Shown: positions 26,913-34,681 of the stretch, piece after piece
Layout: every line of letters starts with the position of its first letter
How positions within the stretch are numbered: the first letter of the stretch is position 1
DNA from: Thermoplasmata archaeon
GTDB taxonomy: Archaea > Thermoplasmatota > Thermoplasmata > UBA10834
Direction of reading: 5' to 3'
Assembly (NCBI GenBank): GCA_029864565.1
Contig: JAOTTD010000009.1
Coordinates: 1 to 64,000, forward strand
Length of the DNA stretch: 64,000 bases
Translations under genes and position numbers: made by a program
Notes under the pieces: generated by a model
Database searches by the model: none
Told to the model about the DNA's origin: nothing
The model's input: only the letters and a program-made list of their open reading frames with translations

Positions 26913-27707
26913 TCAACCTTGTTCTCTAAGACTCTCGTACGCCAGCTCAGCACCTTTTCGACCTGAGAGCAGCATAGACCCAAAAGTGGGACCCATGCGG
27001 GGAAGGCCGTATGTCGCGGACACGGACATCCCGACGACTATAAGTCCGGGATGGACGTACCCCGTGCGTTCGACCACTTCGTCCTCGCTCTTTTCGATCC
27101 ACATTGCACCGCAGCCGGGTATTTTCAAAAGACCCCTCTCCTCCAGCTTGCGCGCGACTGAGGCGTCATGGCCGGTCCCGTCGATGACGACCTTGGTCTC
27201 TATGGATATGGGGTCAACGCACGCAACGGGCTTGGGCAGATAGGATATCGGAGACCAGTTTATGACGACTCCTGAGACCTTGTCCTTGTCCCTCAGAACG
27301 ACGTCATCGAAGGCCACCATGTTCAGAACCTTAGCACCAGCCTCGCACGCGGCGGCAATCAGCTTTGAGCACGCGAGAGGCCCTGGGGTTGTGTAAAGAC
27401 CCTTTTCGAACTCCTTGTACCTAATGCCGAGCTCATCCAACATCTTATGTGCGGGGGCGCGCACCGTTACGGAATTCATCAGGAATCCACCCATCCAGAA
27501 GCCCCCGCCGAGGTAGTTGTTCTTCTCGATTATGACGACATTAGCTCCCTTGTTTGCTAGGTCGTGGGCAGCTATCAGCCCGCTCGGGCCGCCACCTACG
27601 ACCACCACATCAGTGCTGATTATCTCGTTCATCTCCCGCGTGAACTCCGAGACGATAGCCCTCGTCACGGAGCTCTCAGATGATCTCTCGAATATTGGCA
27701 TCGGCAT
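26913..27707 (-). CDS. thi4: Thiazole synthase, Thi4 family
   Basis: 264 residues of the FAD/NAD-binding Thi4 family: VVVVGGGPSGLIAAHDLA, EKNNYLGGGFWMGGFLMN and the C-terminal PRMGPTFGSMLLSGRKGA. It forms the ADP-thiazole precursor of thiamine from NAD and glycine. Cys163 (VACVDP) falls where eukaryotic Thi4 has its sulfur-donating cysteine and methanogen enzymes usually have histidine, judged against the neighbouring DP and TGHD landmarks. ATG 27707 or 27701 may start the gene; a TATA-like GGTTTAAGC lies near 27718-27726. It ends 12 bases from carB. Confidence 0.88.
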   Translation of the reverse strand: MPMPIFERSSESSVTRAIVSEFTREMNEIISTDVVVVGGGPSGLIAAHDLANKGANVVIIEKNNYLGGGFWMGGFLMNSVTVRAPAHKMLDELGIRYKEFEKGLYTTPGPLACSKLIAAACEAGAKVLNMVAFDDVVLRDKDKVSGVVINWSPISYLPKPVACVDPISIETKVVIDGTGHDASVARKLEERGLLKIPGCGAMWIEKSEDEVVERTGYVHPGLIVVGMSVSATYGLPRMGPTFGSMLLSGRKGAELAYESLREQG

Positions 27708-27839
27708 ACACCAGTTCGCTTAAACCGCAAACCTGGTACCCGAATATAGAGTTATTGTATCACATACCTGCGGAGCCGCGGCAGGCGCGCGGCCGTGTGC
27801 GGGACAATGATAAAGCCCTCCCGAAGACAACCAGAACAA

Positions 27840-27899
27840 GGGGCGGAGCTGATGCCTCAGAATCGGTGCCCCGCAGACGCAATCATCTGGCTCCGCTCC
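27840..27899 (+). promoter_or_regulatory. Hairpin in the leader of the YHS gene
   Basis: GGGGCGGAGC (27840-27849) can pair with GCTCCGCTCC (27890-27899), 10 bp including one G-U, around a 40-nt loop. It sits just before the GTG of the metal-binding protein. Function unknown. Confidence 0.3.
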
Positions 27900-27916
27900 A
27901 CCGTTGGGGTGCGAAT

Positions 27917-28063
27917 GTGACGACAGAAACGGATCCCGTCTGCAAAATGAAGGTAGAGACAGACACCGCAAAATTGATGTCGGTGTACCAGGGAAGAGAG
28001 TACTTCTTCTGTGCCCCTGGATGCAAGAACGCGTTCGACAAGGACCCGGCCAAGTTCCTCTGA
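27917..28063 (+). CDS. Small YHS/TRASH-domain metal-binding protein
   Basis: 48 residues consisting of a single YHS domain: DPVCKMKVET, then YFFCAPGCKNAFDKDPAKFL, with three cysteines as metal ligands. Such one-domain proteins act as copper or heavy-metal chaperones, like CopM beside Sulfolobus copper ATPases. The start is GTG 27917; the open frame runs upstream but without homology. It converges on the TRASH-domain regulator 32 bases away, suggesting a metal-response pair, although no transporter ATPase lies in the window. Confidence 0.8.
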   Translation: MTTETDPVCKMKVETDTAKLMSVYQGREYFFCAPGCKNAFDKDPAKFL

Positions 28064-28095
28064 GTGGAAGCACCAGCTTCGTCCGAGCCACCGGC

Positions 28096-28707
28096 TCAGA
28101 CGGTGACGAAGGGACTGGCCGCCTCTTTCAGGCGGTCGTACTTCTCCTTGTACAGCTTCGCACAGACACCGCAGCAGACATAATGGGTCTTACCGTCCAG
28201 CTTGAGCTTCACGCCCTCGTCCCTCATCTGATGGCCACAGTAGTAGCATTTGAGATGCAGGCCGCTTTCGGTCGTCAACGAGGCGCGTGGCATCTCTTTC
28301 TCAGTCTTCAGTATCATTGAGTTGTCAATCTTGGCAATCTCGGATATCCTGGACAGGGACTGGATAAAGGTCTGGTATTTCTTCTGGTCGTAGAACGACA
28401 GAATGCATAGTATTCGCGAATCGGATAGCACGTGGACCTGCCTGACAATATCCTCGCCCTTGATCCTATCGACAACTGCGTCAATCTCAGACGGTTTTGC
28501 CTCGATGAGAATAGCCACAGACACCTGGCCGAGCAAGTCCGCATCGAGCACCACAGAGTACCCTCTTATGAGTCCGTTGTCCGTCATGGCCTGCACTCTT
28601 GAACTCACCGTTGGTGTGCTCACTTTCACCCTTGAAGATATCTCTCTGAAGGATGCTCTACCGTCGGTCTGCAATTCGCTCAAGATCTTCCTGTCCGTTT
28701 CGTCCAC
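28096..28707 (-). CDS. Lrp/AsnC-type regulator with C-terminal TRASH metal-sensing domain
   Basis: About 203 residues. The Lrp-type HTH (VDETDRKILSELQTDGRASF ... STPTVSSRVQAM) is followed by a RAM-like ligand domain and a C-terminal TRASH domain, CYYCGH then YVCCGVCAKLYKEKYDR. The arrangement matches archaeal CopT/CopR copper regulators. Metal binding would occur through the Cys-x2-Cys and CCxxC sites. The start is taken as GTG 28707, where homology begins and a TATA-like TGTTAACGG lies 21 nt upstream; the frame stays open to 28875. Confidence 0.82.
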   Translation of the reverse strand: MDETDRKILSELQTDGRASFREISSRVKVSTPTVSSRVQAMTDNGLIRGYSVVLDADLLGQVSVAILIEAKPSEIDAVVDRIKGEDIVRQVHVLSDSRILCILSFYDQKKYQTFIQSLSRISEIAKIDNSMILKTEKEMPRASLTTESGLHLKCYYCGHQMRDEGVKLKLDGKTHYVCCGVCAKLYKEKYDRLKEAASPFVTV

Positions 28708-28932
28708 CGATTTAACCCCGTTAACAGTTGTACGCCCGAGGTCATAGTCTTTTCGATTGACAGGTACGGGTACGTTGTGGGCGTCAGAACGTTCTGCGGC
28801 AGTCTGGCATGCACACAAAAGCAGCATTCGACCGATTCCGCTCAACGGCGATTTGGCCGACAAGGCCGAAAACACTTTCTGAACGTTCGCCTCGCGCCTG
28901 CAACAATTAGTTATTCAGAGACCGCATTCCGA

Positions 28933-29220
28933 ATGAGCATGACGAACAAAGTCAACGCTGCCCACATACTTGTAAAGGATGAGGCAAAAGCCAAGAGCCT
29001 CTTGGCAATGGTCAAATCCGGCGAAGACTTCGCGGCGCTTGCCCGGACGCACTCGGAATGCCCCTCTGCCAAGAACGGAGGGAGCCTCGGATGGTTTGGC
29101 AAGGGACAAATGGTGAAGGAGTTCGAGGACGCTGCGTTCAACGGCAAGAAAGGAGAGACCGTCGGTCCGGTGAAGACCCAGTTCGGTTGGCACCTGATCA
29201 AGGTAGTCGACACGAAGTGA
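28933..29220 (+). CDS. Parvulin-type peptidyl-prolyl isomerase
   Basis: 95 residues, a single rotamase domain: AAHILVKDEAKAKSLLAMV, GGSLGWFGKGQMVKEFEDA and GPVKTQFGWHLIKV. It catalyses cis-trans isomerisation of peptidyl-prolyl bonds in the cytoplasm; there is no signal peptide. ATG 28933 fits; the frame extends to 28777 without homology. Stand-alone gene, divergent from the metal regulator. A weak TATA-like TTAGTTATT precedes it by about 23 nt. Confidence 0.9.
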   Translation: MSMTNKVNAAHILVKDEAKAKSLLAMVKSGEDFAALARTHSECPSAKNGGSLGWFGKGQMVKEFEDAAFNGKKGETVGPVKTQFGWHLIKVVDTK

Positions 29221-29304
29221 TTCCCAGTTGCACACCTAAGTCACATGGCGTAATAGAACGAAGGGGAAGGGTCTGATAGGTCTATGAAGGCCATTAGCTC
29301 GGCA

Positions 29305-30684
29305 TCACAGCTCGTCCTTGAGGTGCACGCCCAGGTTGGCCATCGACTTCTTGTACGATTTGATGACCCTCTTGTACTCCTTCGAAGGCTCTCGGTTCTC
29401 CGCATCCCAGCATTCATTGAGGTTCTTACCGAGCGGCGGGCTCGAGAGTTTCGATTCGTACTTCGACAGCAGTTTATTCGCAATCTCGTTCGCGTCCTTG
29501 AGGCTCATCCCGGCGACAGCGTGTCCAACCTCCGCTGAAATCCTTGGCTCGACAGGTGTCGTTTGGTCCTCGTATCGGTTCGAAGCCACCCCCACGGACT
29601 CAAAAGACAGTCCTGCGGTGACCGCTGCCAGCACCGACGCCGATGTCTCGAACAGGCACATCGGAGTGCAGGGCCCCGCCGATGTGTAGTTCAGGTTCAG
29701 ACTTATTATGTGGGAGTTCCTACTGATGGCCTGCCCCGTGGTGCTTATCACCCACAGTAGTTCCCTGCAGCTGCTGGAAACGTACCTGAGATGGATGGGA
29801 AACGGCAGTATCCAGCTTGACTGGTACGTCAGTATTCCCATGAGGTGATGAGCGACGTTGGACAGCGCTGTGCCCTCCGCCCCTCCGGCGTATCCGCCAA
29901 GCAGGGGGCCCTCGCACATGCCTATCGGACCTCCAAGCGAAAGGGCAGTCGTGACCTTGTTGAGCCTCGCGAAATCCACCTTCATTGGGTCCATGCAGCA
30001 AATCATGTACGCATCGGACCGACGCATCCCGAATTTGGGATGAAGCGCCGCGGCGAAGGCTATGTCGGATTCCGCCGTAGACAGGGAGTTCATTATCGGT
30101 ATGCCCTCACGACCGACCCGGTTGCACGCTTCCCTCGCGAGAACGGCGTTCCTCATGGCCCCCAGTATCTCCAATGGCGAAGCGGGTCGGATCCTCATGC
30201 CGCCGACGCGCGTGATGGCAGGCGTGGTTATCCCATTTGTCTCGGGAATCTCCGCGTATCCCTCAACGAGAGTGAGGAACGATTTGTCGCTGGAGCATGC
30301 ACCTCCACCGGCACCAAGTAGGCACCAAGGAGGCGTCCTATCGCCGACCTTTCTGCCCCTCAGCTTTTTGCGGTCACGGCCCTCACCCAGCTCGATCTCC
30401 TCGGGCGCCTCGGCAATCGCCTGCCTTATCTCCTTCTCTGAATACGATATTATCCTCGCAGTGCTGGTGCAGTAAGCACCGACTTCAGCGACGAGATCTA
30501 CAGCAGCCTCGAACATGTCGTCGGCAAGCGAACCGTCGTTCGGAATCGGGTTCTTGGGGTCGTACTTGATCTTGTACTCCTTTACCTTCTCCTGCACCTT
30601 CGGAGCGAACCGTCGTAGCTGATAGTCCGACTCGCTCATCGGTGTTCCTTCGAGCGCCTTGTCCATGACATCGAGGATCTGCAC
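29305..30684 (-). CDS. MtmB-family (monomethylamine) methyltransferase homologue without pyrrolysine
   Basis: 459 residues, co-linear with monomethylamine methyltransferase MtmB (458). Shared landmarks are YCTSTARIISYSEKEI, LGEGRDRKKLRGRKVGD, LGGYAGGAEGTALSNVAHHL, SSWILPFPIHLRY, SAGPCTPMCLFE and the C-terminal GKNLNECWD. At the position of Pyl202 (GMGV-Pyl-GPE in MtmB) this protein reads GIPI-Met-NSL, encoded by ATG (plus-strand 30091-30093). No in-frame TAG exists. It should transfer a methyl group from an unknown donor to the corrinoid protein encoded 7 bases upstream. Start GTG 30684, with GAGAGG before it; TTG 30687 is possible. Confidence 0.85.
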   Translation of the reverse strand: MQILDVMDKALEGTPMSESDYQLRRFAPKVQEKVKEYKIKYDPKNPIPNDGSLADDMFEAAVDLVAEVGAYCTSTARIISYSEKEIRQAIAEAPEEIELGEGRDRKKLRGRKVGDRTPPWCLLGAGGGACSSDKSFLTLVEGYAEIPETNGITTPAITRVGGMRIRPASPLEILGAMRNAVLAREACNRVGREGIPIMNSLSTAESDIAFAAALHPKFGMRRSDAYMICCMDPMKVDFARLNKVTTALSLGGPIGMCEGPLLGGYAGGAEGTALSNVAHHLMGILTYQSSWILPFPIHLRYVSSSCRELLWVISTTGQAISRNSHIISLNLNYTSAGPCTPMCLFETSASVLAAVTAGLSFESVGVASNRYEDQTTPVEPRISAEVGHAVAGMSLKDANEIANKLLSKYESKLSSPPLGKNLNECWDAENREPSKEYKRVIKSYKKSMANLGVHLKDEL

Positions 30685-30691
30685 CAACCTC

Positions 30692-31339
30692 TCACTTCCC
30701 TTTGGCCAGCTTGTTCGCCAGTCTGACCGTGGTCGCCGCGTCCTCGCCCCATCCGTCGGCGCCTATCTCCTTGGCCCACTCGCCTGTGGTCGGGCCGCCG
30801 CCTACCATGAACGCGTGATTCTTCCTGATCTTCATCGAGCCCAGATAGTCCACTATGTCCTTCTGAGAACCGATAGTGCTCGACATCAACGCCGAGGCAC
30901 CGATGATATCCGCCTTGGACTTCTGCGCCTCGTCGACGAAAGTAGCCGTCTTGACGTCCACGCCCAGGTCAACCACATTGAACCCGTTCGCCATCAGCAT
31001 GTTTGACACGATGTTCTTGCCTATCTCGTGTATGTCACCCTGAACTGTGCCAATCACGACCGTCCCTTTGGACACGGATTTGCCCTTCGGTATCAGCGGG
31101 AGTAGCAGCGACATGGCAGCCCTCATCGCATCTGCCGCGAGCATCAGTTCGGGCAGGTAGACTTCCATCTTTTCGAACTTTTCGCCAACTGACTCAATGG
31201 CGGGAGAGAGCCCCTTCTCGATTGCCTTCAGCGGGTCCATGCCCAACCTGATAGCTTCCTTTGCAGCCTTCTCGGCAGCGCCGGAGTCGTAGGACAATAT
31301 GGCATTCGATAGAGCCTTCTGCACCTTCTTCTCATCCAT
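30692..31339 (-). CDS. Methyltransferase cognate corrinoid protein (MtmC/MttC type)
   Basis: 215 residues. An N-terminal helical cap (about 1-90, VYLPELMLAADAMRAAM) precedes a B12-binding Rossmann domain with the ligand motif GDIHEIGKN, then SALMSSTIG and the GGGPTT loop. It binds a cobamide whose cobalt carries the methyl group. It is the only corrinoid protein seen, so it may serve all three methyltransferases of the cluster. Start ATG 31339 after GGGGGTTAG. Directly upstream of the MtmB-like gene (7-base gap). Confidence 0.92.
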   Translation of the reverse strand: MDEKKVQKALSNAILSYDSGAAEKAAKEAIRLGMDPLKAIEKGLSPAIESVGEKFEKMEVYLPELMLAADAMRAAMSLLLPLIPKGKSVSKGTVVIGTVQGDIHEIGKNIVSNMLMANGFNVVDLGVDVKTATFVDEAQKSKADIIGASALMSSTIGSQKDIVDYLGSMKIRKNHAFMVGGGPTTGEWAKEIGADGWGEDAATTVRLANKLAKGK

Positions 31340-31407
31340 CAACTAACCCCCTAAAGCAGAGAACCGCATGGGCGGTCCGTCCAGCGGGTGGATATTCATC
31401 CTGCCAT

Positions 31408-31446
31408 AAAAAGGATTCCAGCGACGACGCCTGGACGACGCTGGAA
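31408..31446 (-). terminator. Terminator of the first MttB-like gene
   Basis: On the minus strand an 8-bp perfect stem (TTCCAGCG with CGCTGGAA, 15-nt loop) is followed by TCC and five T. It lies between the MttB-like gene (31514) and the corrinoid gene, implying separate transcripts. Confidence 0.5.
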
Positions 31447-31513
31447 GGCTCTCCCGCTGCCTCCTGGCTCCATCGTAATGCCTTTGGAGCGATGGGCGAG
31501 CGCAAGTGTCAAG

Positions 31514-32956
31514 TCAGAAGCCGTCCACTATCATATTCAGACGCTTCGAGACATCTCCATCGAGCTTCTCCGGCTTGTGCTCAGCAATGATCTTATGCGC
31601 CTTCTCGCCCGCGACGTCCATCAGGTCCTTCTTGCCGCCCTCGACCCATGACTCGAAAGTTGACATATCCCACAGTGTCGGCAGGTAGAAATCACGAACC
31701 CTCTTGAGCGTGTGCATCTCGCTGAGGTAGTTTCTCCCGATTCCGACCTTCTTGATGACATCAAGGGCGATCGTCTCATCACTGACCTCGATCTCCTTGT
31801 GCGCGTTTATCACCAGGCCAACAATCTCATGGTCGAGCATCAGCTGCTCGTACGACAGAAGCGTAGAGCCATCGGCCAAACCGATTCCATTCATGACTTC
31901 GCTACCAGCGGTGGTTAGAGGTGGACACAGTATTGAGTTCTCAATCGACACACGAATCCCTGGTACCCTCGAGCTGCCACCGATGCCGCCTGCAGAGCAT
32001 GGGATATTGAGAAACTTTGCCATCTCAGCATCGCCTATGCTTATCAGAATCGTCTCCGGAGCCCCCGAGTTATACGCGCCTGTCCTGGGGTCCATGCTCG
32101 ACTGAACAGAACCATAGAGCAGCGGCGCTCCGGGCTCATGTGCCTGCATCGCGCATGCCAAGGCCACTGTTTCAGCATGGTTCACAACAAGGCTTCCAGC
32201 AACGGTCGCGGGCCCGGTCAGCCCCATGCTCGCCATGCCGGTGATGTGCACCGGCACATGGTTCTCCGCCCAGACCATCGCCGCGTCGGTCGCACCGCCA
32301 TCGAGTATCAATGGCGAAACAGTGCAGACCATCGCGGAGAGATAGTGCCTCTCCCTCAGCTCCTCCTTCGAGCCCACGACGGCAGCGGCCATCTCGACCT
32401 GAGCACGAGCTTCCTCGGGGGTGGTCGTCGACTCGGTCTCAATGTGTTTCGTCGTGTTCTCCATGGCGGTCTTGAGTCCCATGAGCACGTGTGTCTTCGA
32501 CGGCATGTCGTTTGCGACCACCATGGGCTCATAGATGCTCAGGTAAGGCAAGTAATCGCCGAGGACCGCGGTCTTTCTTATGTCTTCGAGGGTCGACTCG
32601 TGCCGCGTTTGGGTCTTGTTGTTCCACACGGATATGCCGCAACCGTCCGTTGTGTGGTACTGGTGCCTACGGTCGAGTGGAAGGTCGTGCTCCTTGGTTC
32701 TCCCAGCCAAAACAATATTCGACGGTATCTTCTTGAGCAATGATTCAACGAGATCCGCTGGATACTTCACGATGCTCGTCTTATCGTCGACGGTGGCCCC
32801 GGCTCGCTTCAGCGACTCCCTGGCGACGCTACTGTGAACCCGGATGCCTGTGGTCTCGAGCACGTCCAGCGCTGCATCGTGTATCTTCTTCCTGTCCGAT
32901 TCCTTGATGAAGTTCTTTGGCTCCCTCACTCTAAATCTATCTGCAAATGATGACAT
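31514..32956 (-). CDS. MttB-superfamily methyltransferase without pyrrolysine (copy 1)
   Basis: 480 residues, uninterrupted, of the trimethylamine methyltransferase (MttB) superfamily. Evidence: DAALDVLETTGIRVHSS, the tandem AMENTTKHIETE, GPATVAGSLVVNHAETVA, SAGGIGGSSRVPG near the usual pyrrolysine site, and LSYEQLMLDHEIVGLV. Non-Pyl members demethylate quaternary amines such as glycine betaine or carnitine; the substrate here is unknown. Start ATG 32956 after GGGAGTGG. A hairpin sits in its leader. About 150 bases downstream of copy 2 on the same strand. Confidence 0.88.
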   Translation of the reverse strand: MSSFADRFRVREPKNFIKESDRKKIHDAALDVLETTGIRVHSSVARESLKRAGATVDDKTSIVKYPADLVESLLKKIPSNIVLAGRTKEHDLPLDRRHQYHTTDGCGISVWNNKTQTRHESTLEDIRKTAVLGDYLPYLSIYEPMVVANDMPSKTHVLMGLKTAMENTTKHIETESTTTPEEARAQVEMAAAVVGSKEELRERHYLSAMVCTVSPLILDGGATDAAMVWAENHVPVHITGMASMGLTGPATVAGSLVVNHAETVALACAMQAHEPGAPLLYGSVQSSMDPRTGAYNSGAPETILISIGDAEMAKFLNIPCSAGGIGGSSRVPGIRVSIENSILCPPLTTAGSEVMNGIGLADGSTLLSYEQLMLDHEIVGLVINAHKEIEVSDETIALDVIKKVGIGRNYLSEMHTLKRVRDFYLPTLWDMSTFESWVEGGKKDLMDVAGEKAHKIIAEHKPEKLDGDVSKRLNMIVDGF

Positions 32957-32975
32957 TCCACCACTCCCTGTAGCA

Positions 32976-32991
32976 GGAGGCTTACGCCTCC
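32976..32991 (-). promoter_or_regulatory. Leader hairpin of the first MttB-like gene
   Basis: A perfect GGAGGC/GCCTCC stem with a TTAC (minus: GTAA) loop, 20-35 nt before ATG 32956. It sequesters a GGAGG sequence and could modulate translation. Confidence 0.3.
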
Positions 32992-33112
32992 GAAGCCCGC
33001 ATCAATAGAAAAGGTTTTTGACCAACCTTCATGAGACCGGCATCTCCGAAAGCGAAGGGTTCAAGAACCTTTCCAGTGGCCATCACCGCTTCCCTTTTGA
33101 GAGCGCGGTTCC

Positions 33113-34546
33113 TCAGACCTTGGCGTCCTTCACGTACTGCTTGATTAGCTCGTCTCCGGAGCGAACGATTGCCTTATCGATTGCTGGCACTGAGTGGTCT
33201 CTGAGAATGCTCCTCGCAATCTCCTTCGCCTCGGGCACCATCTTGTCGGAGAGGGTCGCCTCCCATTCGAGGGTCTTCTCGTCGAAGAAATGCAGCTCCT
33301 TCTTGAAGTTCCTCGCCGTGTGTGGATGAGTGAGGAAGGTGTTGCCGTGCCCAACCTGCTTCACGACATCCAGCGCTATCGTCTCCTCAGATATCGTTAC
33401 ATTCCTCATGTAGGCGCGGACGTTCTCCCATATTTTGGCCTCGATTACCGCCTGGTCGAACGCCACACCCTTGACTGCATCGATACCGCCTATACCGGAT
33501 ATGAGATCAGTGTTCGTCATTGTGCTGAGCGTTATGCCCAATATCGTTGTGAACGGATGCGGTATCCCTGGCGATTCCGTATCGTTTATTCCCCAGTCGC
33601 CGACCATAGATGGTAAACCGTACCTGCGCGCCATCTGCCCAAGGCCAGCGGCTATCAACGGCTGCTCGCTGGTCATGTAGTTGATCATCCCCGTTTTCAT
33701 GCTGATGGGAGCGGAGGATGAGCAGTAAATGTGGGGCGAGCCCGGGGCCGCGGACTGCGTGATCACAAGGCTCGCGAGGTTCTCGGCGTTTGCGTTCGTG
33801 ATGGTTCCCGCAAGTGTCACAGGGCTCGAACCACCGGAGAGCGACATCGACATCGACATGATGGGTATGCCCGCCTTGGCGAGTTCGACCATGCCCTCGA
33901 CCGCGCCCCCTTCGTATGACAACGGCGCGATTGAGCAGCAGATGACCGAGAATAGCGGCCTCTTCCTCAACTCGTCCTCGCCGCCTGCAACGAGTGCTCC
34001 AAGTTCCACCTGTTTCCTCGAATCCGCAGCGCTCATGACCGAGACGCCGTTAACGTGTTTGGTCGTGTTCTGCATGGCGGTCCAAAGCTCATACAGACCG
34101 TGCGATATCTGCGGAACGTCATTGGCTGTGATAGAGGTCCAAAGGAAGTCGACGCCGTTCAAGCCATCTCCCAGCCTGATGAAGTCAGCGATGTCCTTCC
34201 TTGTGGACGGCCTTTTCTCACCAGTGTCCATGTCACGTATGTAAACGCCAAGACCGGTCGTCGCGGCGAATGGAGGACCCGCGACCGGTATCTCCATGTC
34301 GTTCTTGTTGTCCCTCGCGCACAAGCGTGTCTTCTTGGGAGCCTTCTTGAGCGCTTCGCGAACCATATTCTCTGGTATCTTCGCAATCTGCTTGGAGAAA
34401 TCCACGTCGGCGCCTGCTTCACTAAGCGTCTTGAGCGTCGAGTCGCTCCGGATCATAACCCCAATCTCGTTCAGGCTCTTGAGGCTCGACTCGTGTATCA
34501 TATCCTGCTCTTCCTTCGAGAGGAAGACAAATCTAGCGTGTGCCAT
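33113..34546 (-). CDS. MttB-superfamily methyltransferase without pyrrolysine (copy 2)
   Basis: 477 residues from ATG 34546, which follows GGGGGAG; the frame opens further upstream without homology. MttB-superfamily features are ESSLKSLNEIGVMI, AMQNTTKHVNGV, GGSSPVTLAGTITNANAENL and a TIM-barrel-like C-terminus ending with SEETIALDVVKQVGHG. No in-frame TAG. It is clearly a paralogue of copy 1 but divergent, so the two probably act on different methylated amines. First gene of the methyltransferase cluster. Confidence 0.88.
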   Translation of the reverse strand: MAHARFVFLSKEEQDMIHESSLKSLNEIGVMIRSDSTLKTLSEAGADVDFSKQIAKIPENMVREALKKAPKKTRLCARDNKNDMEIPVAGPPFAATTGLGVYIRDMDTGEKRPSTRKDIADFIRLGDGLNGVDFLWTSITANDVPQISHGLYELWTAMQNTTKHVNGVSVMSAADSRKQVELGALVAGGEDELRKRPLFSVICCSIAPLSYEGGAVEGMVELAKAGIPIMSMSMSLSGGSSPVTLAGTITNANAENLASLVITQSAAPGSPHIYCSSSAPISMKTGMINYMTSEQPLIAAGLGQMARRYGLPSMVGDWGINDTESPGIPHPFTTILGITLSTMTNTDLISGIGGIDAVKGVAFDQAVIEAKIWENVRAYMRNVTISEETIALDVVKQVGHGNTFLTHPHTARNFKKELHFFDEKTLEWEATLSDKMVPEAKEIARSILRDHSVPAIDKAIVRSGDELIKQYVKDAKV

Positions 34547-34681
34547 GATGCAACTCCCCCACCGTTCACTCCTTTCTGAACGGGACGGCAATCCCGCATC
34601 CATGTAATATTCGTTTCGACGCTCTGCGATGTCACGTTTAAGACCTTTCGCTTTCCGTCGAAAGAGGCCATTCGGGAGCGA

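Noticed and set aside
27708-27916. Possible TPP riboswitch upstream of thi4
   Set aside because: The GGGG ... GCTGA-like bases are on the strand of the YHS gene, and the conserved CTGAGA and ACCTGA helices are not found in order on either strand.
31514-34546. Hidden pyrrolysine codons in the two MttB-like genes
   Set aside because: Both frames run full length without any in-frame TAG, so no readthrough is needed.
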